Position numbers and translations under genes: made by a program. Of a stretch of DNA of 64,000 bases, positions 8,707 to 16,903 are shown piece by piece. The notes below the pieces were generated by a model, which saw only the letters and a program-made list of their open reading frames with translations, was not told the origin of the DNA and did no database searches. Each line of letters begins with the position of its first letter. The first letter of the stretch is position 1. Origin of the DNA: Roseiarcus sp963823165 (lineage in GTDB: Bacteria > Pseudomonadota > Alphaproteobacteria > Rhizobiales > Beijerinckiaceae); contig CAWGKV010000023.1 of NCBI GenBank assembly GCA_963823165.1, forward strand, positions 22,768-86,767. The letters run 5' to 3'.

Positions 8707-10068
8707 ATGACCGTCACCCTCATCAAGGACGCCGTCGTCCTCACCATGCGGGGCGGCGCCGAGGACGTGATCCGAGGCGACGTCCTGATACGGAATCAGC
8801 TCCTCGAAGCCGTCGGCGGCTCTTTGACACCAGAGGGCGACGCGGAAGTGCTGGACGGCCGCCGCTTCATCGTCATGCCGGGCCTCGTCAACGCCCACAT
8901 GCACACCTGGCAGACGGCGCTGAGGTCGGTGGCCTCCAACTGGACCTTTCCGGAGTACGCGCGCTGGGTCCACGCGGGGCTCGCGACGCATTTTCGGCCC
9001 GAAGACATCTATATCGCCACCCTGGTCGGCGCGCTGAACCAGATCGACTGCGGCACGACCACCCTGGTCGACTGGTGTCACAACAATCCGACCCCCGCCC
9101 ACACGGATGCAGGCGTTGCGGCGCTGCGCGCCTCCGGCATCAGGGCGATGTTCATGCACGGCACGCCCAAGCCAGCGCCCAAGCTCGGCGAACCGCCCTA
9201 CTGGGAGGTTCCGCATCCGCGCGAGGAGATCGCCCGGCTGCGTCGGCAGCTCACCGCAGGCGCAGGCATGATCTCGCTTGGCCTCGGGGTCCTGGGGCCG
9301 CATTACGCGGCGCTGGACGTGACTCTTCAGGACTTCCGCCTCGCGCAAGAGTTCGGCCTGATCGTCTCCATGCACCAGGGCGGTGGCCCGCCCAGAAATC
9401 CGGAAGGGTGGCAGCGCCTGGAGACCGAGGGCCTGCTCAGTCAACTCGTCAACATCGTGCACGGCAACGACCTCAGCGACGAACAATTGAGCCGCTTCGT
9501 GGCCTGCGACGTGCGCTTCACCATAACGCCGGAGTCGGAGCTAATTTCCGGACACGGCCACCCGATTCTCGGCCGCCTGCGCGACCTCGGGGTTTGGCCT
9601 TCGATCGGGGCGGATATCGAAAGCGCCCATTCCGGCGACATGCTGACGGCCGCACGCGTCGCGCTCAGCCATCAGCGTTCATTGGACAATGTGGAGGCCC
9701 GGCGCCGCGGACAACTCGGCGGCAAGCACGGGCTGCGCGCGCGCGACGCCTTGTCCTGGGTGACGATCGAGGGAGCGCGCATGATCGGCCAGGAAGGCAG
9801 GATCGGAACGATTGCGGTCGGCAAGCAGGCGGACCTCGTTCTCATTCGCGCCGACGCGCTGAACCTGCAGCCGATCCATGACCCGATCTCCTCCGTGATC
9901 ATGCAATCGAATCCTTCGAACATCCATTCGGTGATGATCGCGGGCAGCTGGAGAAAGCGGAATGGACGGTTGATCTGGGGAGACCTTGGGCCTCTCATCG
10001 AAGAGCTTTGCGCGTCCGGCCGCAGAATCAGCCGAGATGTCGGCCTCAAGCCCGCAGACCTTCAATAG
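8707..10068 (+). CDS. Amidohydrolase family protein (deaminase/TrzN-AtzA-like)
   Basis: TIM-barrel metal-dependent hydrolase of 453 aa. The metal-binding pair is His64 and His66 (NAHMHTWQ); later ligands appear in VSMHQGG, IVHGNDLS and IGADIES, as in the cytosine/guanine deaminase and s-triazine hydrolase branch. The start is ATG 8707 because AAAGGAG lies just upstream (8691-8697). It is last in the LacI-controlled operon, after a double hairpin. An amidohydrolase together with an intradiol dioxygenase suggests removal of an amino or other substituent from a ring or side chain, but this is conjecture. Confidence 0.8.
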   Translation: MTVTLIKDAVVLTMRGGAEDVIRGDVLIRNQLLEAVGGSLTPEGDAEVLDGRRFIVMPGLVNAHMHTWQTALRSVASNWTFPEYARWVHAGLATHFRPEDIYIATLVGALNQIDCGTTTLVDWCHNNPTPAHTDAGVAALRASGIRAMFMHGTPKPAPKLGEPPYWEVPHPREEIARLRRQLTAGAGMISLGLGVLGPHYAALDVTLQDFRLAQEFGLIVSMHQGGGPPRNPEGWQRLETEGLLSQLVNIVHGNDLSDEQLSRFVACDVRFTITPESELISGHGHPILGRLRDLGVWPSIGADIESAHSGDMLTAARVALSHQRSLDNVEARRRGQLGGKHGLRARDALSWVTIEGARMIGQEGRIGTIAVGKQADLVLIRADALNLQPIHDPISSVIMQSNPSNIHSVMIAGSWRKRNGRLIWGDLGPLIEELCASGRRISRDVGLKPADLQ

Positions 10069-10194
10069 AACTCTTCTTGCGACGTTTGCGCGCGGCGCCG
10101 GCGTGTCGTCGCGGACATGTCGCAAACGCGCTTCGGCCGATGGCGACGCATCGGGGATCGCTTGTGAAGACGCTTCGATGCCCCCGAAGAGCCG

Positions 10195-11001
10195 CTATTG
10201 CGAGCCTGCGTCCGTGACAATCGGCACTCCATATTGCTGAAGCGTCCGATCGATCTGCGGCTTGAGGTCGTCGAGCGCGGCCTGGACCGCCTGCGCCAAG
10301 TCTTCGTCCCGTTTCCGCACGCCCATCGCGATGTCGAAGACCATTGGGATGCGACCGGTACCCTGGTCGGTGAGGGGCGTGACGACGAGGGGCGGCGACT
10401 GCTGTTTGGCGAAGTATCCCGCCAGGGGTCCCCAGACTGCGGCGACGTCGATCTCGCCGTCAGCGACTGCGCGAACGATGTCGGCTGACGGATTATCCTT
10501 GCGGTAGTCGCCGTAAACCAAAAAACCGCGCACATTGTCGACGACACCCCTTTGGGCGAGCGCATGTGCAGGCGGAGTGTTCATGCCGTCGTCGCCGATC
10601 AACTGGACGCCGACCTTGCGGGTCCTCAAGCTCGGATCGTCGAAGGAGGAAACCGCCGGATCACCGGCTCGCGACAGGAATACGTAAGTCGACCGGTAGT
10701 AGGGACGCGTCTCGCGGATCATATCCAGGCCCGACGGCACGGCCGTCACTAGGTCGCACAAGCCCGCGTTCAGCCCTTCCCGCAAAAAGCCTCGCCGCTG
10801 CGCCCTCCAAACATATTCGAGCGGCCGGTGCAAATTGCCGGCAATCATCTGCGCGATCTTATTCTCGAATCCTTTGCCGGCAGCGTCCGAAAACGGAAGG
10901 TCGTTGGGGTCGGCGCAGACTCGAAGGGGCGACACGAACGCATGAGCCGCCGACGGCGCGAACGCCGCGATGACAGCGAGGAAGAGCCAGCGCGCTTTCA
11001 C
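10195..11001 (-). CDS. XoxJ/MxaJ-like periplasmic substrate-binding protein
   Basis: Periplasmic solute-binding-fold protein of 268 aa, of the group found with quinoprotein dehydrogenases (MxaJ/XoxJ). The signal peptide (WLFLAVIAAFAPSAAHA) is followed by LRVCADPNDLPFSDAAGKGFENKIA, the typical opening of this family. The start is GTG 11001, which overlaps the previous gene's stop as GTGA (10998-11001) and indicates translational coupling; the in-frame extension to 11076 would lie inside that gene. In methylotrophs XoxJ is thought to help activate or cofactor-load the lanthanide PQQ dehydrogenase. It is last in the operon with the PQQ enzyme, which supports the same role. Confidence 0.82.
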   Translation of the reverse strand: MKARWLFLAVIAAFAPSAAHAFVSPLRVCADPNDLPFSDAAGKGFENKIAQMIAGNLHRPLEYVWRAQRRGFLREGLNAGLCDLVTAVPSGLDMIRETRPYYRSTYVFLSRAGDPAVSSFDDPSLRTRKVGVQLIGDDGMNTPPAHALAQRGVVDNVRGFLVYGDYRKDNPSADIVRAVADGEIDVAAVWGPLAGYFAKQQSPPLVVTPLTDQGTGRIPMVFDIAMGVRKRDEDLAQAVQAALDDLKPQIDRTLQQYGVPIVTDAGSQ

Positions 11002-11777
11002 TGTGCGCTCTGCGCCCAGCGCGGGAGGAAGCCCGCGTGGATCTGCTGGGCGATCTGCGCCGACTTGTCCTTGCATTGTGGATGCCCGTACCCGGACGGG
11101 CTCGGCATGTTCGGCGTCACGTCATAGATGATCTCGTCGTTGTGGTCGGGGCCCACTCCGTCCGGCACCTTGTCGAGGCCGAGCGCCTCCCGGACGCGCC
11201 ATGCGACGTTGTGGTCGGCGCAGGACGTGTCGCCGCTGACTCCGAGCGCTCCGACGAAGTTCTTGTTGGCGTCGTAAAGCGCGAGGCCTCCGCCGAAGGT
11301 TACCACTCCACCGGCATGCTTGCCGACAAGCGGGTCGGAAGGAGAACCGTATTTCGATGGGTCACCTTCGTAGAGGAGATTTGGCATGGGAGGGTTGGTG
11401 GCCGCGAGCCCGTACAGGTAGCCGCCCGGCTGCGAACCGGCGTAGAGGTTGGCGGTCGAGAATGCAAAGCCCTTGAGGCTCGCCCCGAGCGCGGTGAACG
11501 CCTTTTCGGCCGCAATGGCCCGGCTTGCGAGCCATTCGTCGTCCGCGCTGGCGCCGCTCATTGCAACCGCACAGATCTCGCCGTCGCGGGTGACGAGCAC
11601 GCCCCATTCATTGTTCTCGAAGCCGCCGTTGCTCGGTCCGCCGCTCGGCTTGACGCTGCCTTTGAGGGCCTTCTCGAGCTTGTCATGATCGGCCGGACAA
11701 TCGGCCGCGTGCACTGCGCAGGTGGCGAAAAGAAGCGCGAACAGAGCCAGTCCGGCCCGGCGACGTAAAACGCGCAT
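10998..11777 (-). CDS. GlcG/HbpS-family (heme-binding-like) secreted protein
   Basis: Protein of 259 aa with a signal peptide (LALFALLFATCAVHA) and a GlcG/HbpS (DUF336) fold: the segments AIAAEKAFTALGASL, GGVVTFGGGLALYD and VGALGVSGDTSCADHNVA are characteristic. HbpS binds haem and senses redox stress in Streptomyces; related proteins of unknown role occur beside PQQ dehydrogenases. There is a C-terminal extension with two cysteines. The ATG at 11777 follows GGAGGAG. It lies between a cytochrome c gene and the XoxJ-like gene and probably works in the periplasm with the alcohol-oxidising complex. Confidence 0.75.
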   Translation of the reverse strand: MRVLRRRAGLALFALLFATCAVHAADCPADHDKLEKALKGSVKPSGGPSNGGFENNEWGVLVTRDGEICAVAMSGASADDEWLASRAIAAEKAFTALGASLKGFAFSTANLYAGSQPGGYLYGLAATNPPMPNLLYEGDPSKYGSPSDPLVGKHAGGVVTFGGGLALYDANKNFVGALGVSGDTSCADHNVAWRVREALGLDKVPDGVGPDHNDEIIYDVTPNMPSPSGYGHPQCKDKSAQIAQQIHAGFLPRWAQSAQ

Positions 11778-11791
11778 GCCTGCTCCTCCGT

Positions 11792-12163
11792 CTATTTAAG
11801 CGACTCGAGATAGGCGGCGACGTCGAGCGCGTCCGAGGGCGTCAGGCCTGTGGACGGCATGGCGTTGCCGGGAACGAAACGCTGCGGATTCAAGACCCAG
11901 GCGGCGACATTCTGTTGTGTGTTCCTGAGCAGCCCCGCGACAAAGATGCGTCGCCCCCAGAGGATCAGCGGCGGCCCCACGAGTCCGTCGGCGCCGCGGA
12001 TACCGGGAATCATGTGGCAGGAGCCGCAGCCCTTTTCCGCGATGAGCTCAGCGCCGTGCCCGGGCGAGCCGACGACGTAAGCCTCGGAGCTTTCTGCGCG
12101 CGCCGCAGCGGCCAACAGGCCGAGCACAAGAAGCGACACGCCGGACGTCAGGCGAGCGAGCAT
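11792..12163 (-). CDS. Small c-type cytochrome
   Basis: Class I-like cytochrome c of 123 aa, exported by a signal peptide (VSLLVLGLLAAAARA). The haem attachment site is KGCGSCHMIPGIRG, and the distal methionine is probably in GNAMPSTGLTPSDALDVAAYL. The motif region resembles the cytochrome c domain fused to caa3 subunit II (both contain LNPQRF or ANPQRL followed by PG.AMP or PGALMP). The start is ATG 12163, which places the signal peptide correctly; ATG 12178 is also possible. It overlaps the preceding gene by 16 bp. It probably passes electrons between the dehydrogenase side and the oxidase. Confidence 0.85.
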   Translation of the reverse strand: MLARLTSGVSLLVLGLLAAAARAESSEAYVVGSPGHGAELIAEKGCGSCHMIPGIRGADGLVGPPLILWGRRIFVAGLLRNTQQNVAAWVLNPQRFVPGNAMPSTGLTPSDALDVAAYLESLK

Positions 12164-12624
12164 GTCCCGATGGTCCAAATCGATATGGTGTTGACCAGGA
12201 TGGCGATCGTGAAGAGCAGGCTGATCAGGAAACCAGAGGCCGCGAAAACGCGGACCCTCGGCTCGCCCGGCTCGAGCAGGTCGTCATGCACGTCCTCGCG
12301 ACGGCGGTCCCGAGGGTAGAGGTCGCGCAGGAGACGCCGCCAGAGAAGATACGCGATCGCAACTCCGCCCGCGCCGGCGACGAGGCAGGCGAGATTGATA
12401 CCCAGCAAGGCCCACCAGACCCAGTTCATGGCGTGAATGAAGTCCGGACGCGGCATCGAACGGGGAAAGCAGGCGTGACTGGCGAGACCGAAGTTCAGGG
12501 ATTCCTGGAAAGCCCACCCGAGCGGCGGGACCAGAATTCCATAGTAGAGCGCGACAAACGACGGCCAATCGCGCTCCGGGCCTGCAGGTTCAGCTTCGAA
12601 TGCTGGCGAGGCGGGGTACGTCAT
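12148..12624 (-). CDS. Membrane protein of unknown function in the oxidase operon
   Basis: Protein of 158 aa with about three hydrophobic segments: one near residues 24-40, a clear one at WVWWALLGINLACLVAGAGG, and a C-terminal one at ASGFLISLLFTIAILVNTI. A basic, charged loop (RRLLRDLYPRDRRRED) lies between the last two. I do not recognise the family. Position directly after subunit III (4 bp) and before a cytochrome c suggests an accessory subunit or assembly factor of the oxidase, in the place occupied by coxP in the CoxMNOP clusters I know of. Confidence 0.7.
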   Translation of the reverse strand: MTYPASPAFEAEPAGPERDWPSFVALYYGILVPPLGWAFQESLNFGLASHACFPRSMPRPDFIHAMNWVWWALLGINLACLVAGAGGVAIAYLLWRRLLRDLYPRDRRREDVHDDLLEPGEPRVRVFAASGFLISLLFTIAILVNTISIWTIGTCSLA

Positions 12625-12628
12625 CGGC

Positions 12629-13234
12629 CTAACCCACGCTTAGCCGAGGCGAGATGTAGAGGGTGAAAAAGAACGCCAGCCAGGAGAGGGAGACGAAATA
12701 CCAGTAGAGCGCGCCGATCATCAGCAGCGCAGTCCGTCTGCGGTCGAAGTAGCCGAGCGCCGCCCATAGGGCGAGGACGAGGAGGATCAGGACGCCGACG
12801 AAGAGATGGAGGAAATGGACGCCGGTGATGAGGAAGAACAGCGAACCGTAGGCGTTGGTGTAGGGCGTGAAGGATTCCGTCGCCCAGTCGAACACCTCGA
12901 GCACGAGGAAGGCGATTCCGAGCAGGGCCGCAATCAGGAGCATTCCGACAAGGAGCAAACCGCTGCCGTCTCTGACCAGGCGTCTCTCGGCCAGCCAGAC
13001 GACGCCGGCGCTCACGAGGAGGACGCAGGTCTCCGGGATCGACCAGGTCCACCCGGGCAGAGCGGTTGGCAGCCAGTCCTTTCCGTGTATGACCGCGAGA
13101 TAATAGTAGGCGAACAGCATGTAGCCGAACAGCGCGCCTTCCGTCGAGATAAGCATGATCATGCCCCACCAACCGCTGGCGTGGCGGCCCATGCTGCCGA
13201 CCGGCAGTTCCACCCCTTGCGCGATATGCGTCAC
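12629..13234 (-). CDS. ctaE: Cytochrome c oxidase subunit III (five-helix form)
   Basis: Integral membrane subunit of a haem-copper oxidase, 201 aa. Segments such as WWGMIMLISTEGALFGYMLFAYYY, with the subunit III glutamate, and HFLHLFVGVLILLVLALW match CoxC/CtaE. It has about five hydrophobic helices, not seven; two extra helices are found at the end of subunit I, as in CoxN/CoxO-type oxidases. It starts with GTG 13234, overlapping the subunit I stop as GTGA. Function: structural stability and oxygen/proton pathway integrity of the caa3 complex. Confidence 0.88.
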   Translation of the reverse strand: MTHIAQGVELPVGSMGRHASGWWGMIMLISTEGALFGYMLFAYYYLAVIHGKDWLPTALPGWTWSIPETCVLLVSAGVVWLAERRLVRDGSGLLLVGMLLIAALLGIAFLVLEVFDWATESFTPYTNAYGSLFFLITGVHFLHLFVGVLILLVLALWAALGYFDRRRTALLMIGALYWYFVSLSWLAFFFTLYISPRLSVG

Positions 13235-15195
13235 AGCGGGACTCCTGCTCGTTGCTCAAGCTCGCGCTCCGGCCACAGCCAGACGAGGAGACCGGCCAAG
13301 GTCGCGAAGCCCCCCGCGCCGGCTAGCCACCACAGCTGCAATAGAAGGCCGACGAAGAAAGCGGAGATCGCGAGCGTGACAATGAATGGCGCCGGCGAAT
13401 CCTCAGGCATTTTCAGAATCGCGTCCGGCACGGCGTCGAGGACCGTAGTCGCCAGCGCCTCCTTGCCGTGGTCGAGGGCCATCCCTTCTTGCCACTCCGA
13501 CCTTCCCACCCCTTCCGGCATGCCGCCTTCCGGAATCCGGTCTTCCCACAGGGGATGCCGGCTGGCGATGCGAGGAATGACCGGGAAGTTGTAGGGCGGC
13601 GGGGGCGAGGGCGTCGCCCATTCGAGCGTGCCCGCGTCCCACGGGTTAGGACCGGCCGGCAGTCCGTTCCTGCGGCTCCTCAGGACATTGATGAAGTAGA
13701 CGAAAAGGCCGACGGCCAGAATGAACGCCCCGATCGTCGTGAGCATGTTGGGCGTCTCCCAGCCGAGGCCCGCTGGATACGTATAGATGCGACGAGGCAT
13801 GCCCATGAATCCGGTCCAGTGCATCGGCAGGAACGCGAGGTTGAAGCCGATGAGGATGATCCAGAAAGCCACGAGGCCGACCCGCTCGTCGATCAAGCGG
13901 CCAGTCATCTTGGGGAACCAGACGTGCAGCGCGCCCAGCACCGCGAACAGGTTGATGCCGATCAGCACGTAATGGATGTGAGCGACGACGAAATAGGTCG
14001 ACGTCAGCTGCAGGTCCGCAGCCACCGCCGCCGTCATCACCCCCGATACGCCCCCGATGGTGAACATTACGATGAAGGAGGCGAAGTAGAGGAAAGCGCA
14101 GGTTATGACCGGACGCCCGGACCAGATCGTCGCAATCCAGGCGAAGACGGCAACCGCGCTCGGGATTGCGATGACGAACGACGCGCCGCTGAAGAACATG
14201 AGCGCGAGAAACGGGATCCCGGTCGCAAACATATGGTGCAGCCAGACGCCGAACCCGAGCGCCATGGTCGTGATCGTGCCGAGGACGACGACAGTGTAGC
14301 CGACGAGCGGCCGCCGACAGAAGAACGGCAGCGAATCCGACACCATGCCCATCGCCGGCAACACGACGACGTAGACCCAAGGGTGGGCGAACATCCAGAA
14401 CAGGTGCTGCCAGAGCAGCGGTTGGCCGCCGCCTTCTGGCTTGTAAAAGTGCGTTCCGAAGCGGCGGTCCAGCCACAACAGGAGAAACGCCAGGCTCACC
14501 GACGGCACCGCCAGCAGGTTGCCGACCGAGATCGTGGTCGTCCCCCAGGTCAGGATCGGAACGCGGTTGATCGACATCCCCGGCGCGCGCATCCGCATGA
14601 AAGTCACGACGAAGTTGGCCGAGCCGACGGTTGTCGATATGCCGAGGAAGATCATGCCCAGGGCATAGAAGTCCATGTTTGGTCCCGGATTGTATTCCCT
14701 GAGCGCGTAGGGAACGTAGTTGAACCAGCCGTCATTCGGGACCGAGAGTGTGAGAATGCTGCTGTACATGAAGAGACCAGCCGCCAGGTACAGCCAGTAG
14801 GAGAACATGTTCATCCGCGGGAACGCCATGTCGCGGCCGCCGAGAACGAGAGGAAACAGGTAGTTGCTGAAACCCGACAGCACGGGCTGGGCGTAGAGGA
14901 AGATCATCGTGATCGCGTGCGCCGAAAACAGCTCGTTGTATTGCTCGGGCCCGACAATCGTCCCGTCCGGCCGGGCGAGCTGCAGCCGGATGACGAGCGC
15001 CTCGCACCCGCCGATGATGAGGAAAATGAACGCGGTCACGAGATAGCGGATGCCGACTTCCTTGTGGTCGACCGAGGAAATCCAGCCATAGATCCCGGGC
15101 TTTGTCTCCCAGGTGCGCTCGAGCGATTGCGCGATCGGCGAGTCGTAATCGGCGCCGATGACCCGCGGGACCCGACTGTATTCGGCGGCGGTCAA
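13231..15195 (-). CDS. ctaD: Cytochrome c oxidase subunit I, C-terminally extended, unusual HPWVY motif
   Basis: Catalytic haem-copper subunit of 654 aa with twelve core helices. His93 (SAHAITMIF) is the low-spin haem ligand; CuB ligands are His271, His320 and His321 (WLHHMFATG); the crosslinked tyrosine is Tyr275; VAHIHYVL carries the haem a3/haem a histidines. The canonical A1-type GHPEVY reads FAHPWVY (269-275): the D-channel glutamate is replaced by Trp273, and the A2-type YS alternative is also missing. About 100 extra residues with two further membrane helices follow the core; they look like the first helices of subunit III. It lies 9 bp after subunit II in the operon. Confidence 0.93.
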   Translation of the reverse strand: MTAAEYSRVPRVIGADYDSPIAQSLERTWETKPGIYGWISSVDHKEVGIRYLVTAFIFLIIGGCEALVIRLQLARPDGTIVGPEQYNELFSAHAITMIFLYAQPVLSGFSNYLFPLVLGGRDMAFPRMNMFSYWLYLAAGLFMYSSILTLSVPNDGWFNYVPYALREYNPGPNMDFYALGMIFLGISTTVGSANFVVTFMRMRAPGMSINRVPILTWGTTTISVGNLLAVPSVSLAFLLLWLDRRFGTHFYKPEGGGQPLLWQHLFWMFAHPWVYVVVLPAMGMVSDSLPFFCRRPLVGYTVVVLGTITTMALGFGVWLHHMFATGIPFLALMFFSGASFVIAIPSAVAVFAWIATIWSGRPVITCAFLYFASFIVMFTIGGVSGVMTAAVAADLQLTSTYFVVAHIHYVLIGINLFAVLGALHVWFPKMTGRLIDERVGLVAFWIILIGFNLAFLPMHWTGFMGMPRRIYTYPAGLGWETPNMLTTIGAFILAVGLFVYFINVLRSRRNGLPAGPNPWDAGTLEWATPSPPPPYNFPVIPRIASRHPLWEDRIPEGGMPEGVGRSEWQEGMALDHGKEALATTVLDAVPDAILKMPEDSPAPFIVTLAISAFFVGLLLQLWWLAGAGGFATLAGLLVWLWPERELEQRAGVPL

Positions 15196-15204
15196 GGGTC
15201 CCTC

Positions 15205-16224
15205 CTATTTGAGCGTCAGAAGGAAGGAGCGGATGCTGTCAAGATCCGATCCGGAAATGTCCAGATCCGGCATCAGCGCGCCGGGCTTGAGTCTCTGGGG
15301 GTTCGCGATCCAGCCGGAGAGGTAGCCGGGATTGTTCGGAAGCGTCCCGGCGGCGATGGTCGAGCGCGACATGAGGTGGGTGAGGTCCGGCCCCAGATCG
15401 CCATGCGCTACAGTGCCGCGGACGGTGTGGCATGCGGCGCAATGCGCGACGAAGTCCAGTTCCCCGAGACTCGCCTCCTTTGCCTTCGGTATCGAGGCAT
15501 CGCTCAGCTGATCCTTCCGCCACGCCTCGAACGAGTTCGGCGCATCGGCGAACACCGCGAGGATCATATGCGCGTGCTGCTTGCCGCAGAATTGCGTGCA
15601 CTCGCCGCGGTAGAAACCGGGCTTGTCGGCCTCGAGCCAAGTCACGTTCGTCTGGCCGGGGATCGTCTGGGTCTTTCCGGCAAGGTTCGGCACCCAGAAC
15701 TCGTGGATAACGTCGGCGCTCTGCAGCTCGAAGCGGACCGGCTTGCCGACCGGGATGTGGATTTCGTTTGCCGTCACGAAGGACTGCGAGGGATCCTTGT
15801 TCACATATCGGAACTCCCACCACCACTGATGCGCCCGGACCTGAATGGTCAGCGCCGGGTTGGTGGGCGGGAGGGCAATATTCGCCAGGGTGATCGACGA
15901 CCAGGCGACAAACCCGATGATGATGAGCGTCGAGACGCCGACGCCGATGGCGATCCAGCTCGTAGCGCGGCTGTCGAGAAGCGGGATGTCGCCGATGTTG
16001 CCCGACCTGGCGCGGAGCGCGACGCCGACGATCACCAGCGCCGCGATCACGATGATCACCACATCCGAGAGGATGAACAGGCCCCAGGTCAGCGGCAGCA
16101 CCGTGCCGGCCCAATGCCCGTTCGCGTAAAGGTAGCCCATCGGGCTCGCGGCCGCGCCCGACGCCGCGGCCGGGGTGCCCAGTATGGCGGCGGCGTAGAC
16201 CGCCCGTCGCGCGAATCGGCTCAT
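15205..16224 (-). CDS. ctaC: caa3-type cytochrome c oxidase subunit II with fused cytochrome c
   Basis: Predicted 339-aa subunit II. A signal/anchor region and two membrane helices are followed by the periplasmic cupredoxin domain with the CuA site GECTQFCGKQHAHM (two Cys, His, Met; an earlier His in DVIHEFW) and the aromatic patch AHQWWWEF for electron entry. A C-terminal cytochrome c domain has HCAACH and a distal Met in PGALMPDL. The start is ATG 16224, 4 nt after the previous stop. The fused haem makes this a caa3 oxidase that receives electrons directly from periplasmic cytochromes. Confidence 0.93.
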   Translation of the reverse strand: MSRFARRAVYAAAILGTPAAASGAAASPMGYLYANGHWAGTVLPLTWGLFILSDVVIIVIAALVIVGVALRARSGNIGDIPLLDSRATSWIAIGVGVSTLIIIGFVAWSSITLANIALPPTNPALTIQVRAHQWWWEFRYVNKDPSQSFVTANEIHIPVGKPVRFELQSADVIHEFWVPNLAGKTQTIPGQTNVTWLEADKPGFYRGECTQFCGKQHAHMILAVFADAPNSFEAWRKDQLSDASIPKAKEASLGELDFVAHCAACHTVRGTVAHGDLGPDLTHLMSRSTIAAGTLPNNPGYLSGWIANPQRLKPGALMPDLDISGSDLDSIRSFLLTLK

Positions 16225-16228
16225 CCGA

Positions 16229-16891
16229 TCAATCGCCATTTGGAGGCTTGCCGTCGCCAAAGGCCTCGGTGAAGCCCCAGGGATTGGACGTCTGCAGGAA
16301 CTCCGCAGGCACCTGCTCGACCTTGGGCGACGGCGGCGTGCGTGAGATGGTTTTGCCGAAATTCGGGCCCGACGGGTGGCTGATGCTCTGCACGTATGAG
16401 ACGAGATCCCAGATCGTCGATTCGGGAAGCATCTCGCCCCAGGCCGGCATCCCGTTGGGGCGCCCCTGATAGATGCTTAGGAATATATTGGCGGGGTTCG
16501 CCCCATAGATGTAGCGCCGATCGCTCAAAGAGGGTCCCATGCCGCCCCCGCCGTTCGGCGCATGGCAGCCGACGCAGTTGAAGTGAATGAAGTCGCGCAT
16601 GCCGCGCGTCGCCGCGTCGTATTCGCCGGCCACGGGGTTGTTGATGTGGGGCGCGAGATTGACGTTGCCCGGGTAGAGATCGGACACGGGCACGTGCAGG
16701 ATCGGGTTGGCGGAGGCGGACGACGGCGCTGTCGCCCCCGGCGTCGCCTGAATCGGCGGCAGGCCGGATTCGGAGCGCACCGACGAGCCGGGCTCGTCCG
16801 GCATGCCCATCTGATTGTCCGTGTTCGGCTGGGCCCGCGCGGGCAAAACCAGAAACAGGACGATGGTCGCGGCGGAGGCCCAGAGCTTCAT
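16229..16891 (-). CDS. c-type cytochrome, probable electron acceptor of the PQQ dehydrogenase
   Basis: Periplasmic monohaem cytochrome of 220 aa. After a signal peptide (TIVLFLVLPARA) comes a Pro/Ser-rich spacer, then haem motif FNCVGCHAPNGG and distal Met in NGMPAWGEMLPE. The start is ATG 16891, since GGAGGGG lies 3 nt upstream of it; an upstream in-frame start would remove this site. The gene directly follows the PQQ dehydrogenase (12 bp), the normal place of a XoxG/MxaG-like cytochrome, so it most likely accepts electrons from PQQ and delivers them to the caa3 oxidase encoded next. Confidence 0.88.
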   Translation of the reverse strand: MKLWASAATIVLFLVLPARAQPNTDNQMGMPDEPGSSVRSESGLPPIQATPGATAPSSASANPILHVPVSDLYPGNVNLAPHINNPVAGEYDAATRGMRDFIHFNCVGCHAPNGGGGMGPSLSDRRYIYGANPANIFLSIYQGRPNGMPAWGEMLPESTIWDLVSYVQSISHPSGPNFGKTISRTPPSPKVEQVPAEFLQTSNPWGFTEAFGDGKPPNGD

Positions 16892-16903
16892 GGTCCCCTC
16901 CAA

